In this document: positions 1 to 8,856 of the stretch, piece after piece
Layout of the letters: every line of letters begins with the position of its first letter
Position numbering within the stretch: position 1 is the stretch's first letter
NCBI GenBank assembly: GCA_020444045.1
Contig: JAHLLS010000011.1
Location: forward strand, 62,001 to 126,000
Length of the DNA stretch: 64,000 nucleotides
Direction of reading: 5' to 3'
Origin: Deltaproteobacteria bacterium
GTDB taxonomy: Bacteria > Desulfobacterota > Desulfobacteria > Desulfobacterales > UBA5852
Made by a program: the position numbers and the translations under genes
Notes under the pieces: model-generated
The model's input: only the letters and a program-made list of their open reading frames with translations
Database searches by the model: none
Told to the model about the DNA's origin: nothing

Positions 1-584
1 GCGATTACGAGCGAGCCGTCGCGATCCCTGACCGATGCCTTGGGGCGTGCGCCGCCCAGCGATGAACCGGGCGCCAGCAGCAAACGTAAGTCTTCGTCGC
101 TGTCGGAGTCGCTGACAACATTTTCGGCGGCCGAGAGCAACCGCGGCAGTTCGACCAGCGGCGGAATCGGCGTCACGTCATCGGCGGCAAGGAACGGTCC
201 GCCGGGTTCCCGTGCAAATCGCAAAGCACCTTGACGCGCCTCGTCATTGACCATTAGCAGGTAGTCGATCTCACGCAGCGTGCGTGGTGTCTCCCCGGCT
301 CGCTCGGCGCGGCGGCGTTCGGCACGCCGCATTAGCACACGGCCCCACCGATCCGGTGCAGAGTCGCCGATGGCGCCGAAAATCGGCTTGTCGGCTGATG
401 TGTGAAACGGACCAGGACCAAGTTGCAACGCGGGCTCAAGCGCAAAACGGTCTTGGCGTTTAAGCCAGTCTTCATCATACTCGAAGGTCGCACTGTCCCG
501 CCCCTTGCGCATCCGCGCCCATAATTGACCGACCTGAACCGGCTCACCTTCGAGGTCCACATAGACCAGGACTTCGGTATCCAT
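1..584 (-). CDS. hipA: HipA-family kinase toxin, 3' part cut by window edge
   Basis: The 194 visible codons encode the N-terminal part of a HipA-like serine/threonine kinase. It opens MDTEVLVYVDLEGEPVQVGQLW, followed by the HipA signature GAIGDSAPDRWGR near residues 70-85 and the SLGGARPKA segment that binds ATP near the window edge. HipA kinases phosphorylate glutamyl-tRNA synthetase or other targets and are held inactive by HipB. The ATG overlaps the TGA of the preceding hipB by one base (TGATG), so the two are translationally coupled in antitoxin-first order. The kinase active site (NTDxHxKN-type motif) lies outside the window, so activity cannot be judged. Confidence 0.88.
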   Translation of the reverse strand, partial: MDTEVLVYVDLEGEPVQVGQLWARMRKGRDSATFEYDEDWLKRQDRFALEPALQLGPGPFHTSADKPIFGAIGDSAPDRWGRVLMRRAERRRAERAGETPRTLREIDYLLMVNDEARQGALRFAREPGGPFLAADDVTPIPPLVELPRLLSAAENVVSDSDSDEDLRLLLAPGSSLGGARPKASVRDRDGSLVI

Positions 585-943
585 CACGCGTTACCTTTCT
601 TGTCGGTCCTCGCGGGACTGGGCTTTTTTGGGCGCCTTATGCGTTGCGGCAGGTTTTCCTCTTCCAGTTCAAGCCCCACGGTGTCGGTCTTGATATCGGC
701 AAGCTCGGCCAGTCGGTCGTGCAGCCCGAGTACGAAGAGAACGGTCGCATAAATCCCCAGCGATACGCCAGGTTCACCTTTCTCGACCTTGTTGAGGGTC
801 GTCCGGCTGATCGACGCACGATCGGCCATTATTTTCGTGGGGATGCGTCGCCGCAGGCGGGCATCACGGATGTCCCCGCCCAGCTTGCGCAAGGCGCGCT
901 GAACCGGCAAGGGCAGTTTCGTTGATGTCTGGGGTATGGTCAT
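584..943 (-). CDS. hipB: XRE-family antitoxin HipB
   Basis: A protein of about 119 residues with a helix-turn-helix of the XRE type in the middle (IRDARLRRRIPTKIMADRASISRTTLNKVEKG) and a basic, Lys/Pro-rich tail. Position directly upstream of hipA and the one-base overlap make it the cognate antitoxin and autorepressor. An in-frame TTG start four codons upstream (955) is possible, but it lies inside an operator-like dyad, so I prefer the ATG at 943. Neither start has a good Shine-Dalgarno sequence. Candidate operators and a promoter lie immediately upstream. Confidence 0.85.
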   Translation of the reverse strand: MTIPQTSTKLPLPVQRALRKLGGDIRDARLRRRIPTKIMADRASISRTTLNKVEKGEPGVSLGIYATVLFVLGLHDRLAELADIKTDTVGLELEEENLPQRIRRPKKPSPARTDKKGNA

Positions 944-945
944 TT

Positions 946-1068
946 TAATGTCCAATATAATGGTCTTAATAAAGCATAAGATACATAATGATGGACATTA
1001 AGTCAATAGATGCTGGATAGGCAGCAGGCGTCTGACAAGATGTATAACGTTCAAAATTCTGGACGTTA
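946..1068. promoter_or_regulatory. Three HipB-type operator dyads
   Basis: Three dyads share the pattern TAAYGTYC-N8-GGACRTTA. They are 946-969 (left half TAATGTCC, right half degenerate), 977-1000 (right half GGACATTA, left half degenerate) and 1045-1068 (TAACGTTC / GGACGTTA, 7 of 8 paired; the dyad extends two bases on each side). The 8-bp spacer and the C/GGA half-sites mirror the E. coli HipB operator layout (TATCC-N8-GGATA). The first two centres are 31 bp apart, about three helical turns, and flank the promoter. Function is inferred from pattern and position. Confidence 0.5.
978..1006 (-). promoter_or_regulatory. hipBA promoter
   Basis: Read on the minus strand, TTGACT (1001-1006) and TATCTT (978-983) are separated by exactly 17 bases, giving a reasonable sigma-70 promoter pointing at hipB. 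The spacer coincides with one of the operator-like dyads (977-1000), as expected for an autoregulated toxin-antitoxin promoter. Confidence 0.5.
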
Positions 1069-1361
1069 TATAATTTATAGTTCATGAATGTGGACGCAGG
1101 ATTTAAGTCTGACGCTGAATCACTAACCGTAAATGGCGGTATCCCGATGGCTTCTGTAACTGTTTTTTAATACAAATGTTTATTTTTAAATGTTTATTAA
1201 GCCGTGAACACGTTTTTTGATAAAAATTTTCATTTTCGAACTCATTGCATTTAAAAAATAAATTTCTTGATATATTGTTATTTTTTAACTATTTTAATCG
1301 TAAATAGCTTAAAAATAATCAAATTTAGAGTTTTATAACGATTTTTTGAGGTGCGACAACA
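1007..1361. promoter_or_regulatory. AT-rich divergent intergenic region with candidate fic promoter
   Basis: Between the hip promoter and the fic gene lies a very AT-rich stretch without a plausible gene. A candidate plus-strand promoter is TTGATA (1267-1272), a 17-base spacer, then TATTTT (1290-1295). The fic start is preceded by GAGGTG about eight bases upstream. The base composition contrasts with the GC-rich core genes and fits acquired DNA. Confidence 0.35.
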
Positions 1362-2864
1362 TTGGGCGCCACACAGAACCGGCCTGCCGGCTACGCGTTT
1401 CTGATTGAGCATTACGAACTGAGTGCTCTGCCGAACTGGCACACATCCTCCGTCAGCCTTACTGGGACACTGCGCTCGACCATTCAGAATGGGCAGGTGG
1501 CATCCATCTATCCCCCGTCTTATTGGCCTGGAGACGGAACGGGAGATCATCTGGAGTTCGCCCTCAAATATGATGGCGTCAATCTAAGCATTTTGTCGGC
1601 CCTGTTCGATGCAGCCTCGGCAGACAAGATAGCGGCCTGGATCAGTTCGAAACCGACCGGAAAATACGCTCGCAGGATTTGGTTCCTGTATGAATTCCTG
1701 TCCGGACGGGAACTTCCCCTGCCGGATCTGACCAAGGGGAATTACGTCGCGCTGCTGGAGGCGGACCGCTACTACACCGCAGCGCCCGGTCGCCGCGTGC
1801 GGCGTCAGAGGGTCATCGACAATCTGCTTGGCGGGGCGAATTTTTGTCCCATCATCCGGCGCACCGAAAAACTTGTTGCCATGGAGCGAATCGACCTGCG
1901 GGAAGAGTGCGAAGCGGTCGTGAACGCCTATCCACCGGAGCTTCTAAAGCGGGCCCTGAGCTATCTCTACAGCAAAGAGACCGAATCCTCTTTCGAGATC
2001 GAAAACATCAAGCCAAGTGCCTCCCGGACGGAGAAATTTATCGGCTTGCTTGAGATGGCCGCGCACAAAGATTTTTGCGTGAAACCTCTCCTGATCGACG
2101 TGCAGAACCTCATCGTCGATCCCCGGTTCCGGGACACGGACTACCGCTCCAACCAGAACTACGTCGGTCAGTCGATTGCTTTCCGGAAACAGCTTGTTCA
2201 TTATGTCTGCCCGAAACCCGGCGATCTCCCCGAACTGATGGCGGGACTGATCACCGCCCACCAGATAATGAAGGAAGGCGCGGTCCCCACCGTCATCCAT
2301 GCCGCAGCCGTCTCCTACGGCTTCGTCTTCATGCATCCCTTCGAGGATGGCAACGGCCGCATTCACCGTTTTCTTATTCACAACATCCTGTCTCTGCGCG
2401 GGGCGATCCCCAAAGGGCTCATGTTCCCGGTATCGGCCGCCATGCTCAAAAACCCGGCACTTTACGATCAATCCCTGGAGGCCTTCTCAAACCCGCTTAT
2501 GAGACGGGTTGAATACGATCTGGACCATCACGGCGAGATGACCGTACCGGGTGAGACCGGCCGTCTGTACCGGTATATCGACATGTCCGCCCAGGCGGAG
2601 GCGTTGTACGATTTTGTCAAGCTCACCATCGATTACGAACTGGTGGAAGAACTCGATTTTCTATCGAAATACGACCGGACAAAGCAGGCCGTTCAGGAAA
2701 TCGTTGATATGCCTGACCGCCTCATCGATCTTTTCATTCAGCTCTGCCTGCAAAACAATGGTCGTCTATCAACGAGGAAGAGGGAATCGCATTTCGCCTT
2801 TCTAACCGACGATGAACTGGCCCGCATGGAAAACGTCGTCCGGGAAGGATACGCGAGGCGCTGA
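1362..2864 (+). CDS. Fic family protein (AMP-transferase type)
   Basis: A 500-residue protein with the complete Fic catalytic motif HPFEDGNGRIHR at residues 325-336 (catalytic His325, Asp/Glu329 position, Arg336). Fic enzymes usually transfer AMP from ATP to a hydroxyl of a target protein. An inhibitory-helix motif S-x-x-x-E-N is present upstream (SSFEIEN, residues 209-215), so this looks like a class II Fic protein that silences itself in cis. The start is a TTG preceded by GAGGTG; no better ATG is near. It stands alone between hipBA and Wadjet, with no separate antitoxin visible. The target is unknown. The C-terminal ~130 residues could be a DNA-binding or regulatory part, but I do not recognise them. 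Confidence 0.88.
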   Translation: MGATQNRPAGYAFLIEHYELSALPNWHTSSVSLTGTLRSTIQNGQVASIYPPSYWPGDGTGDHLEFALKYDGVNLSILSALFDAASADKIAAWISSKPTGKYARRIWFLYEFLSGRELPLPDLTKGNYVALLEADRYYTAAPGRRVRRQRVIDNLLGGANFCPIIRRTEKLVAMERIDLREECEAVVNAYPPELLKRALSYLYSKETESSFEIENIKPSASRTEKFIGLLEMAAHKDFCVKPLLIDVQNLIVDPRFRDTDYRSNQNYVGQSIAFRKQLVHYVCPKPGDLPELMAGLITAHQIMKEGAVPTVIHAAAVSYGFVFMHPFEDGNGRIHRFLIHNILSLRGAIPKGLMFPVSAAMLKNPALYDQSLEAFSNPLMRRVEYDLDHHGEMTVPGETGRLYRYIDMSAQAEALYDFVKLTIDYELVEELDFLSKYDRTKQAVQEIVDMPDRLIDLFIQLCLQNNGRLSTRKRESHFAFLTDDELARMENVVREGYARR

Positions 2865-2985
2865 ACACGCAGACTTCAGACCTTGTATTCGGCCAAACCT
2901 GGGCTTCGGTACGCTACCGGTAAAAGCAATAGATATTCATCTACATATGTGTGGCTGCGATATTCAAGTCCTTCGTCACAACTGA

Positions 2986-3014
2986 TTGACATCATGCTGC
3001 CTTTTTATTACCAA
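2986..3014 (+). promoter_or_regulatory. Candidate promoter of the GEMM riboswitch RNA
   Basis: A perfect -35 box TTGACA (2986-2991) is followed after 17 bases by TACCAA (3009-3014), a weak -10. Transcription would begin near 3021, about ten bases before the aptamer, which is the expected layout for a riboswitch leader. Confidence 0.4.
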
Positions 3015-3027
3015 CGACGCATAATAA

Positions 3028-3098
3028 AATGCCAAACCCGGTGAGAGCCGGGGACCGAAAGCAACGGCTCCGAAGGGGACAGCCGGGTTGCCAACGGA
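3028..3098 (+). ncRNA. GEMM (cyclic di-GMP-I / cGAMP class) riboswitch aptamer
   Basis: The sequence carries the landmarks of the GEMM aptamer: GCCAAACC (3031-3038), a stem CCCGG/CCGGG capped by a GAGA GNRA tetraloop (3037-3052), GGACCGAAAGC (3052-3062, family consensus GGACGCAAAGC), a second hairpin GGCT...AGCC (3066-3084) and the closing AGCCGGGTTGCC (3081-3092). GEMM aptamers sense c-di-GMP or, in Geobacter-type variants, 3',3'-cGAMP. Which ligand is bound cannot be settled by eye. The next plus-strand gene is jetA, 280-320 bases downstream. Confidence 0.75.
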
Positions 3099-3106
3099 TG
3101 AATTTT

Positions 3107-3140
3107 AAACCCGGGGCTCTGACTGCCCACCGGGTTTTTT
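3107..3140 (+). terminator. Switchable intrinsic terminator of the riboswitch
   Basis: AAACCCGG (3107-3114) pairs with CCGGGTTT (3130-3137) and a run of six T follows. The aptamer's own 3' strand contains CCGGGTT (3083-3089), which is also complementary to the terminator's 5' arm AACCCGG. The two pairings are mutually exclusive, giving a clear antiterminator/terminator choice. Ligand binding would sequester 3083-3089 and favour termination. Confidence 0.75.
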
Positions 3141-3157
3141 ATAGCGTGAGGCTCAAC

Positions 3158-3176
3158 TTTGACCTGATCTGACAAT
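3158..3176 (+). promoter_or_regulatory. Copy of recurrent 19-bp motif, upstream of jetA
   Basis: TTTGACCTGATCTGACAAT lies directly after the riboswitch terminator. It matches the motif found upstream of the ARPP-1 gene (15840) and twice before the small secreted protein (21419, 21451). Possibly a regulator site or promoter element; see findings. Confidence 0.35.
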
Positions 3177-3239
3177 CTCCCCGATTAAGAAGGGGCTATT
3201 GCAAGCAGTTTCAAAATCTCAGATCGCGTTCGAGAGCAA

Positions 3240-3310
3240 GGCGCAGCCTGATGAAAAAGCGGAGCATATGCAATGATATGTGAGCATTTTGAAGAAGGCT
3301 GCAACGCTGC
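3240..3310 (+). repeat. Dispersed ~71-bp hairpin-forming repeat, copy 1
   Basis: This intergenic stretch (GGCGCAG... to ...GGCTGCAACGCTGC) has a same-length relative at 16970-17040 on the opposite strand, roughly 70 percent identical by eye. The strongest conservation is at the ends and in AAAAGCG-AGCA and GTGAGCA. The termini are complementary (GCAGCC / GGCTGC), so the element can fold into a hairpin, like REP/BIME-type repeats. The flanks (CGAGAGCAA versus CGAAAGGCAA) also match. Confidence 0.6.
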
Positions 3311-3419
3311 CATCGGGCGTTAGATGGGGTTTTGGAATTACTTGTGCCGCCGATGCTGCATTGCTTTTTAGAGGCGAAAAGGCATTTTCCTAATGATTTA
3401 GGTAAGGACTGAATACGCC

Positions 3420-4865
3420 GTGCCCCTCGACTACACCACCCTCGATCTGCTTCGCCGCAACAACCCGGCGTGGCGCCTGCTGCGGTCGGATCACGCGCCG
3501 TTGGTGGTCAGCTTTTTCCAGCGAGTGTTTGTCGACGCCAATGTGCGGTCGATCTCACAAGCCGACCTGGTGGAAGCGCTGGAGGATGAACTGTTCGCCC
3601 TGCGGGAGCGCTTGGGGGATGACGCATTCCCCAAATCGGCCCAGCAATACCTCAACGACTGGGCGCACGACGAAAAAGGGTGGTTGCGCAAGTTTTATCC
3701 CTCCGGATCGGACGAACCCCATTTCGATCTGACCCCCTCCACCGAAAAGGCGATTACCTGGCTGGCGAGCCTGACCGAGCGCGCCTTCGTGGGGACGGAA
3801 TCGCGCTTGTTGACCTTGTTCGAACTCCTGCGGCAGATGCGCGAGGGCACCGAGACCGATCCGGATACACGCATTGCCGAGCTCACCAAGCGGCGTGAAG
3901 AGATCGATGCGGACATCGCCAGGGTCAAAGACGGCGACGTTCCCGTGCTGACCGACACCGCCCTCAAAGACCGGTTCCAGCAGTTCCTCCAAATGGCCCG
4001 CGAGTTGCTCTCCGATTTCCGCGAGGTGGAGCACAACTTCCGTCTCCTCGATCGCAAGGTGCGCGAGCGCATCGCGCTGTGGGACGGCACCAAGGGTGCG
4101 TTGCTCGAAGAGGTCATGGGGGAACGGGACGCCATCGCCGATTCCGACCAGGGCAAAAGCTTTCACGCCTTCTGGGATTTTCTCATGTCCCAGCGCCGCC
4201 AAGAGGAGTTGACCCGGCTGTTGGAGGACGTCTTGGTTCTTCCGCCGGTGGCCGAGTTGAACCCCGACCCGCGTTTGCGCCGGGTCCACTACGACTGGCT
4301 CGAGGCCGGGGAGCACACCCAACGCACGGTGGCCGGGCTCTCCCAGCAGCTGCGACGGTTTCTCGACGACAAGGCCTGGCTGGAGAACCGGCGCATCATG
4401 GACATCCTGCACGGCATCGAGGCCAAGTCCCTGGAGGTCCGCGAAACCCCGCCTTCCGGCGATTTCATGCCGTTGGACGACAGCGCGGTCACCGTCGACC
4501 TGCCCCTGGAGCGGCCCCTGTTCCGGCCGCCGGTCCGGCCTCAAATCACCGATGTGGTTTTGGAAGCAGGGGAGGGCGATGTCGATGCCGCGGCCCTGTT
4601 CGCCCAGGTGGTGGTGGACCGGGAGGCGCTCGTCCGGCACGTCCGCCAAACCCTGCAGGCTCGTTCCCAGGTCAGTCTCGAAGAGTTGGTGGACCAGCGG
4701 CCCCTGCGTCAGGGGCTGGCGGAACTGATCGCCTACCTGCAGCTGGCCGGCGAATGGCCTCACGCCGTGGTGGACGAGGAAACCGTGACGCGTATCGAAT
4801 GGCAGGCCGAAGGCGAAGCGGTGCGGCGGGCCTCGCTGCCGCGGATCATCTTTGTGAGGGATTAG
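3420..4865 (+). CDS. jetA: Wadjet subunit JetA (DUF3375, MksF-like)
   Basis: A 481-residue DUF3375 protein beginning PLDYTTLDLLRRNNPAWRLLRSDHAPLVVSF, typical of JetA. JetA is the kleisin-like subunit of the SMC-type Wadjet complex that recognises and cleaves circular plasmid DNA. It starts with GTG, preceded by AAGGA some twelve bases upstream. A predicted coiled segment (ELTKRREEIDADIARVKD) lies near residues 150-180. jetB follows after three bases, so the four jet genes form one operon. A GEMM riboswitch, a recurrent 19-bp motif and a hairpin repeat lie in the leader region. Confidence 0.92.
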   Translation: MPLDYTTLDLLRRNNPAWRLLRSDHAPLVVSFFQRVFVDANVRSISQADLVEALEDELFALRERLGDDAFPKSAQQYLNDWAHDEKGWLRKFYPSGSDEPHFDLTPSTEKAITWLASLTERAFVGTESRLLTLFELLRQMREGTETDPDTRIAELTKRREEIDADIARVKDGDVPVLTDTALKDRFQQFLQMARELLSDFREVEHNFRLLDRKVRERIALWDGTKGALLEEVMGERDAIADSDQGKSFHAFWDFLMSQRRQEELTRLLEDVLVLPPVAELNPDPRLRRVHYDWLEAGEHTQRTVAGLSQQLRRFLDDKAWLENRRIMDILHGIEAKSLEVRETPPSGDFMPLDDSAVTVDLPLERPLFRPPVRPQITDVVLEAGEGDVDAAALFAQVVVDREALVRHVRQTLQARSQVSLEELVDQRPLRQGLAELIAYLQLAGEWPHAVVDEETVTRIEWQAEGEAVRRASLPRIIFVRD

Positions 4866-4868
4866 GAA

Positions 4869-5498
4869 ATGGACAATTTGGGACCCGCAGCGGAATCCCT
4901 TCCGAGCGATCGCAACCTCTCGGAGGTGGTCGTCCCCCTGCTCAAGGGGGTGCTCTACATGGAGGACAACCCGGCCCAGTGGAACGCCCTGCTGGACCTG
5001 CAGTTTCGCGTGCGCGACTATGTCGCCGTGCTCGGGTTGGAGCTGATGTTGGACGAGGCCGAAGGCTATGCCTTCCTGCGGTCCTTTCCGGAGGACGAGG
5101 ACCCCGACAGTTCCAAGCGGCCGCGACTTGTGGCTCGCCGGCAGCTTTCCTTTCCGGTCAGCCTATTGTTGGCCCTCCTGCGCAAGAAGCTGGCGGAGTT
5201 CGACGCGCGAGGTGGGGACACGCGGCTGATCCTTTCGCGCGACGAGGTGGTGGAACTGATCCGGGTCTTCCTGCCCGAGGGCACCAACGAGACCCGCTTG
5301 ATCGACCAGGTCGGGACCCACTTGAACAAGGTCGCCGACCTCGGCTTTGTCCGCCGCCTGCGGGGCCAGGCCGACACGTTCGAGGTCCGGCGCATCCTCA
5401 AGGCCTTTGTTGATGCCCAGTGGTTGGCGGAGTTCGATCAGCGCCTGGCCGACTACCGGGACCATTTGACCCAGACCGGAGAGCACATCGATGGCTGA
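4869..5498 (+). CDS. jetB: Wadjet subunit JetB (DUF4194, MksE-like)
   Basis: A 209-residue DUF4194 protein, the KITE-type accessory subunit that bridges JetA and the JetC ATPase. Winged-helix-like features are seen in the second half ([42 protein letters not shown]). Its 3' end overlaps the jetC start by eight bases, so the two are translationally coupled. Length and order match type I Wadjet operons. Confidence 0.9.
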   Translation: MDNLGPAAESLPSDRNLSEVVVPLLKGVLYMEDNPAQWNALLDLQFRVRDYVAVLGLELMLDEAEGYAFLRSFPEDEDPDSSKRPRLVARRQLSFPVSLLLALLRKKLAEFDARGGDTRLILSRDEVVELIRVFLPEGTNETRLIDQVGTHLNKVADLGFVRRLRGQADTFEVRRILKAFVDAQWLAEFDQRLADYRDHLTQTGEHIDG

Positions 5499-8400
5499 AA
5501 ACCTGGAACTCTCCTTCGTGCACAGCGACCAACTGGCCGGCTTTCGCCTGCAGCGGTTGGAAGTCTACAACTGGGGAACCTTCGACCGGAAGGTGTGGAC
5601 TCTCCACCTCAACGGCCACAACGCCCTTTTGACCGGCGACATCGGGTCGGGCAAGTCCACCCTGGTGGACGCCCTTACCACCCTTTTGGTGCCCCAGCAG
5701 CGCATCACCTACAACAAGGCGGCCGGGGCCGGGGCCCGGGAGCGCACCCTGCGCTCCTATGTCATGGGTCACTACAAGTCCGAACGCAACGAGGTCGGCG
5801 GCAGCGCCAAACCGGTGGCCCTGCGCGACCCCAACCAGTACGCCGTGGTCCTGGGGGTGTTCCACAACGCGGGCTACCTCAAGACCGTGACCCTGGCCCA
5901 GGTCTTCTGGATCAAGGACCTCCAGGGTCAGCCCGCCCGCTTTTACACGGCTTGCGAGCGCGAGCTTTCCATCGCCGACGATTTTGCCCAGTTCGGAACC
6001 GACATCGTCCAGCTGCGCAAGCGCTTGCGTTCTTCGGGCGTCACGGTCTGGGACAGTTTCCCGCCCTACGCCGCCTGGTTCCGGCGGCGCTTCGGGATCG
6101 ACAACGACCAGGCCCTGGAGCTCTTCAACCAGACCGTGTCCCTCAAATCCGTGGGCAACCTCACCGATTTCGTGCGCACCCACATGCTCGAGCCCTTTGA
6201 CGTGGCCCCCCGCATCAAGGCCCTGATCGAGCACTTCGACGATCTCAATCAGGCTCACAAGGCGGTGCTCAAAGCCCGCCAGCAGATCGAGAAGCTCACC
6301 CCACTGGTGGCGGACTGCGATCGTCACGCCGAGCTCGCGGCCTCCACCGACGAACTGCGCGCCTGCAGGGAGGCCCTCACGACCTGGTTTGCGGGCTTGA
6401 AACAGGAGCTGCTGGAAAAGCGCCTGGCCGCGCGGGGCGACGAGCTCGGCCGCCACGAGGCCAAACTCCTGCGATTGACAGAAGCACAACGCATTCTGGA
6501 GTCCAAGGCGCACCAACTGCGGGAGAACATCGCCCGGAACGGCGGCGACCGCATCGAGCGGATCGGCGAAGAAATTCGGACCAGGGAAGCGGAACAGCAG
6601 CGCCGCCAAGTCAAAGCCGATCGGCATGCCGATCTGTTGGAAAAGCTCGATTTGCCGCGTGCCGACGCGGAGGATGCTTTCCGTGAGCGCCGGCGGCAGT
6701 GCGCGGCGTTGCGCGAGGAAACCGAACAACGCGAGGCGGTGCTTCAGAACGAACTGAACGAGTTGGGAGTGGGGTTTTCCCAAAAGCGCGGCGAGCACGA
6801 ACAGCTGCAGGCGGAAATCGCCGGCCTCAAGGCCCGGCGCAGCAACATCGACGAAAAGCAGGTGGCTATGCGCCGCATGATCTGCAGCGCGCTCGATCTT
6901 CCCGAAGAGGACATGCCCTTTGCCGGCGAGCTGATCCAGGTGCGCGATGAGGAGAGCGACTGGGAAGGGGCCATCGAGCGTCTGATGCGCAATTTCGGCC
7001 TGTCGATGCTGGTGCCGGACGCGCACTACCCCCGGGTGGCCGCCTGGGTGGACGGCACCCACCTAAAGGGGCGCCTGGTCTATTTCCGCGTGCGCCCGTC
7101 GCGCAAGACCGCCCCGCAGTCCCTGCGTCCCGATGCCCTGGGCCGCAAGGTCGCCGTCAAACCCGATTCGGCTTATTACGATTGGCTGGAAGGGGAGATC
7201 GCCAAACGCTTCGACGTGGCCTGCTGCGAGACCCAGGACCAGTTCCGGCGCGAAACCCGGGCCGTCACCCGGGCCGGCCAGTTCAAGATGCCGGGCGAGC
7301 GCCACGAAAAGGACGACCGTCACCGCATCGACGACCGCAGCCGCTACGTGTTGGGCTGGAGCAATATGGCCAAGATCGCCGCGCTGGAGGAAAAGGCCCG
7401 TAGTCTCGAGGAACAGCTGGCGGATATGGGCCGCCGCATGGCTTCCCTGCAACGGGATCAGCAAACCGCCCGGGACCGTCTGGCCGCCCTTTCCAGCTTG
7501 GGCGAATACCGCGACTTCCGGGAGCTGGACTGGCGTTCCTTGGTGGCGGAGGTGGCCGATCTACAGGCGGAAAAACAGCGCCTGGAGGCCGCCTCCGACA
7601 TTCTCCAGACCCTGGCTGCCGAGTTGGCCCAGGCCGAGGAGGCGCTCGCCGCCAACGAGCGGCAGCGCGACAATGAGAAGGATGCCTGCTCCCGACTGAA
7701 ACAGAAGATCAGCGACGCCGAGATTCAGCGGCAGCAGGTGCTCGGGGTGTTGCAGGACGCCGACCCGGCCCATGAGGCCCATTTCGAGCGCTTGACGACC
7801 TTGCGCGAGGAGGCCCTGGACGGGCCGGCCCTCAAGGTGGAATCCTGCGACCCGGCCGAACGCAAGCTCCGCGAGTGGCTGCAAGCCAAAATCGACATCG
7901 AGGACAGGAAGCTCGCCCGGCTGCGCGACAAGATCATTGCGGCCATGCACGGCTTCCGGACCGCCTACCCCCTGGAAACCCAGGAGGTGGACGCCGCGGT
8001 CGAGGCGGCGGACGAATACCGGGAAATGCTGAAGCAGCTTAAGGCCGACGATCTGCCGCGCTTCGAGGCGCGTTTCAAAGAACTGCTCAACGAGAACACC
8101 ATCCGCGAGGTGGCCAACTTCCAGTCCCAGCTGGCGCGGGAGCGCGAGACCATCAAGGAGCGCATCGCGCACATCAACACCTCGCTCTCCCAGATCGACT
8201 ACAACCCGGGCCGCTACATCGTGCTGGAGGCGCAGCCCGGCACCGACGCCGACATCCGGGATTTCCAAAGCGAACTGCGGGCCTGCACCGAAGGCGCCCT
8301 CACCGGCTCGGATGACGCCCAGTACTCCGAGGCCAAATTCCTGCAGGTGCGCCGGATCATCGAAAAATTCCGCGGCCGCGAAGGCCAGTCCGAGCAGGAC

Positions 8401-8856
8401 CGCCGCTGGACCGCCAAGGTGACCGACGTGCGCAGCTGGTTCGTTTTCGCCGCCAGCGAGCGCTGGCGCGAGGACAACAGCGAGTACGAACACTACACCG
8501 ACTCGGGCGGCAAGTCCGGCGGGCAGAAGGAGAAGTTGGCCTACACCGTGCTGGCGGCCAGCCTGGCCTACCAGTTCGGCCTGGAGTGGGGCGAGGTGCG
8601 CTCGCGCTCCTTCCGGTTCGTGGCCATCGACGAGGCCTTCGGCCGCGGTTCGGACGAGTCGGCCCACTACGGGTTGAAGCTCTTCAACCAGTTGAACCTG
8701 CAGCTGCTGATCGTCACCCCCCTGCAGAAGATCCACGTCATTGAGCCCTATGTTTCCGCCGTGGGGTTCGTGCACAGCGAGGACGGCAAAACCGCCTGCC
8801 TGCGCAACCTGACCATCGAGGAGTACCGGGAGGAAAAACGGAGGCAGCAGACGTGA
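5491..8856 (+). CDS. jetC: Wadjet SMC-like ATPase JetC (MksB-like)
   Basis: An 1121-residue SMC-like ATPase. The Walker A motif GDIGSGKST is at residues 49-57. Long charged coiled-coil arms run through residues ~270-480 and ~600-780, with a hinge-like globular region between. The ABC signature [11 protein letters not shown] lies near 1004-1014 and Walker [15 protein letters not shown] near 1043-1055. The double SGG in the signature is usual for this family. JetC extrudes DNA loops by ATP hydrolysis so that the complex can sense small circular DNA and hand it to JetD. All ATPase residues appear intact. Confidence 0.93.
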   Translation: MAENLELSFVHSDQLAGFRLQRLEVYNWGTFDRKVWTLHLNGHNALLTGDIGSGKSTLVDALTTLLVPQQRITYNKAAGAGARERTLRSYVMGHYKSERNEVGGSAKPVALRDPNQYAVVLGVFHNAGYLKTVTLAQVFWIKDLQGQPARFYTACERELSIADDFAQFGTDIVQLRKRLRSSGVTVWDSFPPYAAWFRRRFGIDNDQALELFNQTVSLKSVGNLTDFVRTHMLEPFDVAPRIKALIEHFDDLNQAHKAVLKARQQIEKLTPLVADCDRHAELAASTDELRACREALTTWFAGLKQELLEKRLAARGDELGRHEAKLLRLTEAQRILESKAHQLRENIARNGGDRIERIGEEIRTREAEQQRRQVKADRHADLLEKLDLPRADAEDAFRERRRQCAALREETEQREAVLQNELNELGVGFSQKRGEHEQLQAEIAGLKARRSNIDEKQVAMRRMICSALDLPEEDMPFAGELIQVRDEESDWEGAIERLMRNFGLSMLVPDAHYPRVAAWVDGTHLKGRLVYFRVRPSRKTAPQSLRPDALGRKVAVKPDSAYYDWLEGEIAKRFDVACCETQDQFRRETRAVTRAGQFKMPGERHEKDDRHRIDDRSRYVLGWSNMAKIAALEEKARSLEEQLADMGRRMASLQRDQQTARDRLAALSSLGEYRDFRELDWRSLVAEVADLQAEKQRLEAASDILQTLAAELAQAEEALAANERQRDNEKDACSRLKQKISDAEIQRQQVLGVLQDADPAHEAHFERLTTLREEALDGPALKVESCDPAERKLREWLQAKIDIEDRKLARLRDKIIAAMHGFRTAYPLETQEVDAAVEAADEYREMLKQLKADDLPRFEARFKELLNENTIREVANFQSQLARERETIKERIAHINTSLSQIDYNPGRYIVLEAQPGTDADIRDFQSELRACTEGALTGSDDAQYSEAKFLQVRRIIEKFRGREGQSEQDRRWTAKVTDVRSWFVFAASERWREDNSEYEHYTDSGGKSGGQKEKLAYTVLAASLAYQFGLEWGEVRSRSFRFVAIDEAFGRGSDESAHYGLKLFNQLNLQLLIVTPLQKIHVIEPYVSAVGFVHSEDGKTACLRNLTIEEYREEKRRQQT

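Noticed and set aside
3555..4763. Long antisense reading frame opposite jetA
   Set aside because: It is a shadow of high GC at third codon positions. It shows repetitive Gly/Leu/Gln composition and no domain, whereas the plus strand encodes a clear JetA.
4079..5413. 444-codon plus-strand frame overlapping jetA and jetB
   Set aside because: Gly/Arg/Pro-rich out-of-frame shadow without a ribosome-binding site.
5398..8775. Two long antisense frames opposite jetC (5398-7062 and 7561-8775)
   Set aside because: Same compositional artefact. The plus strand has full Walker A, signature and Walker B motifs in one SMC protein.
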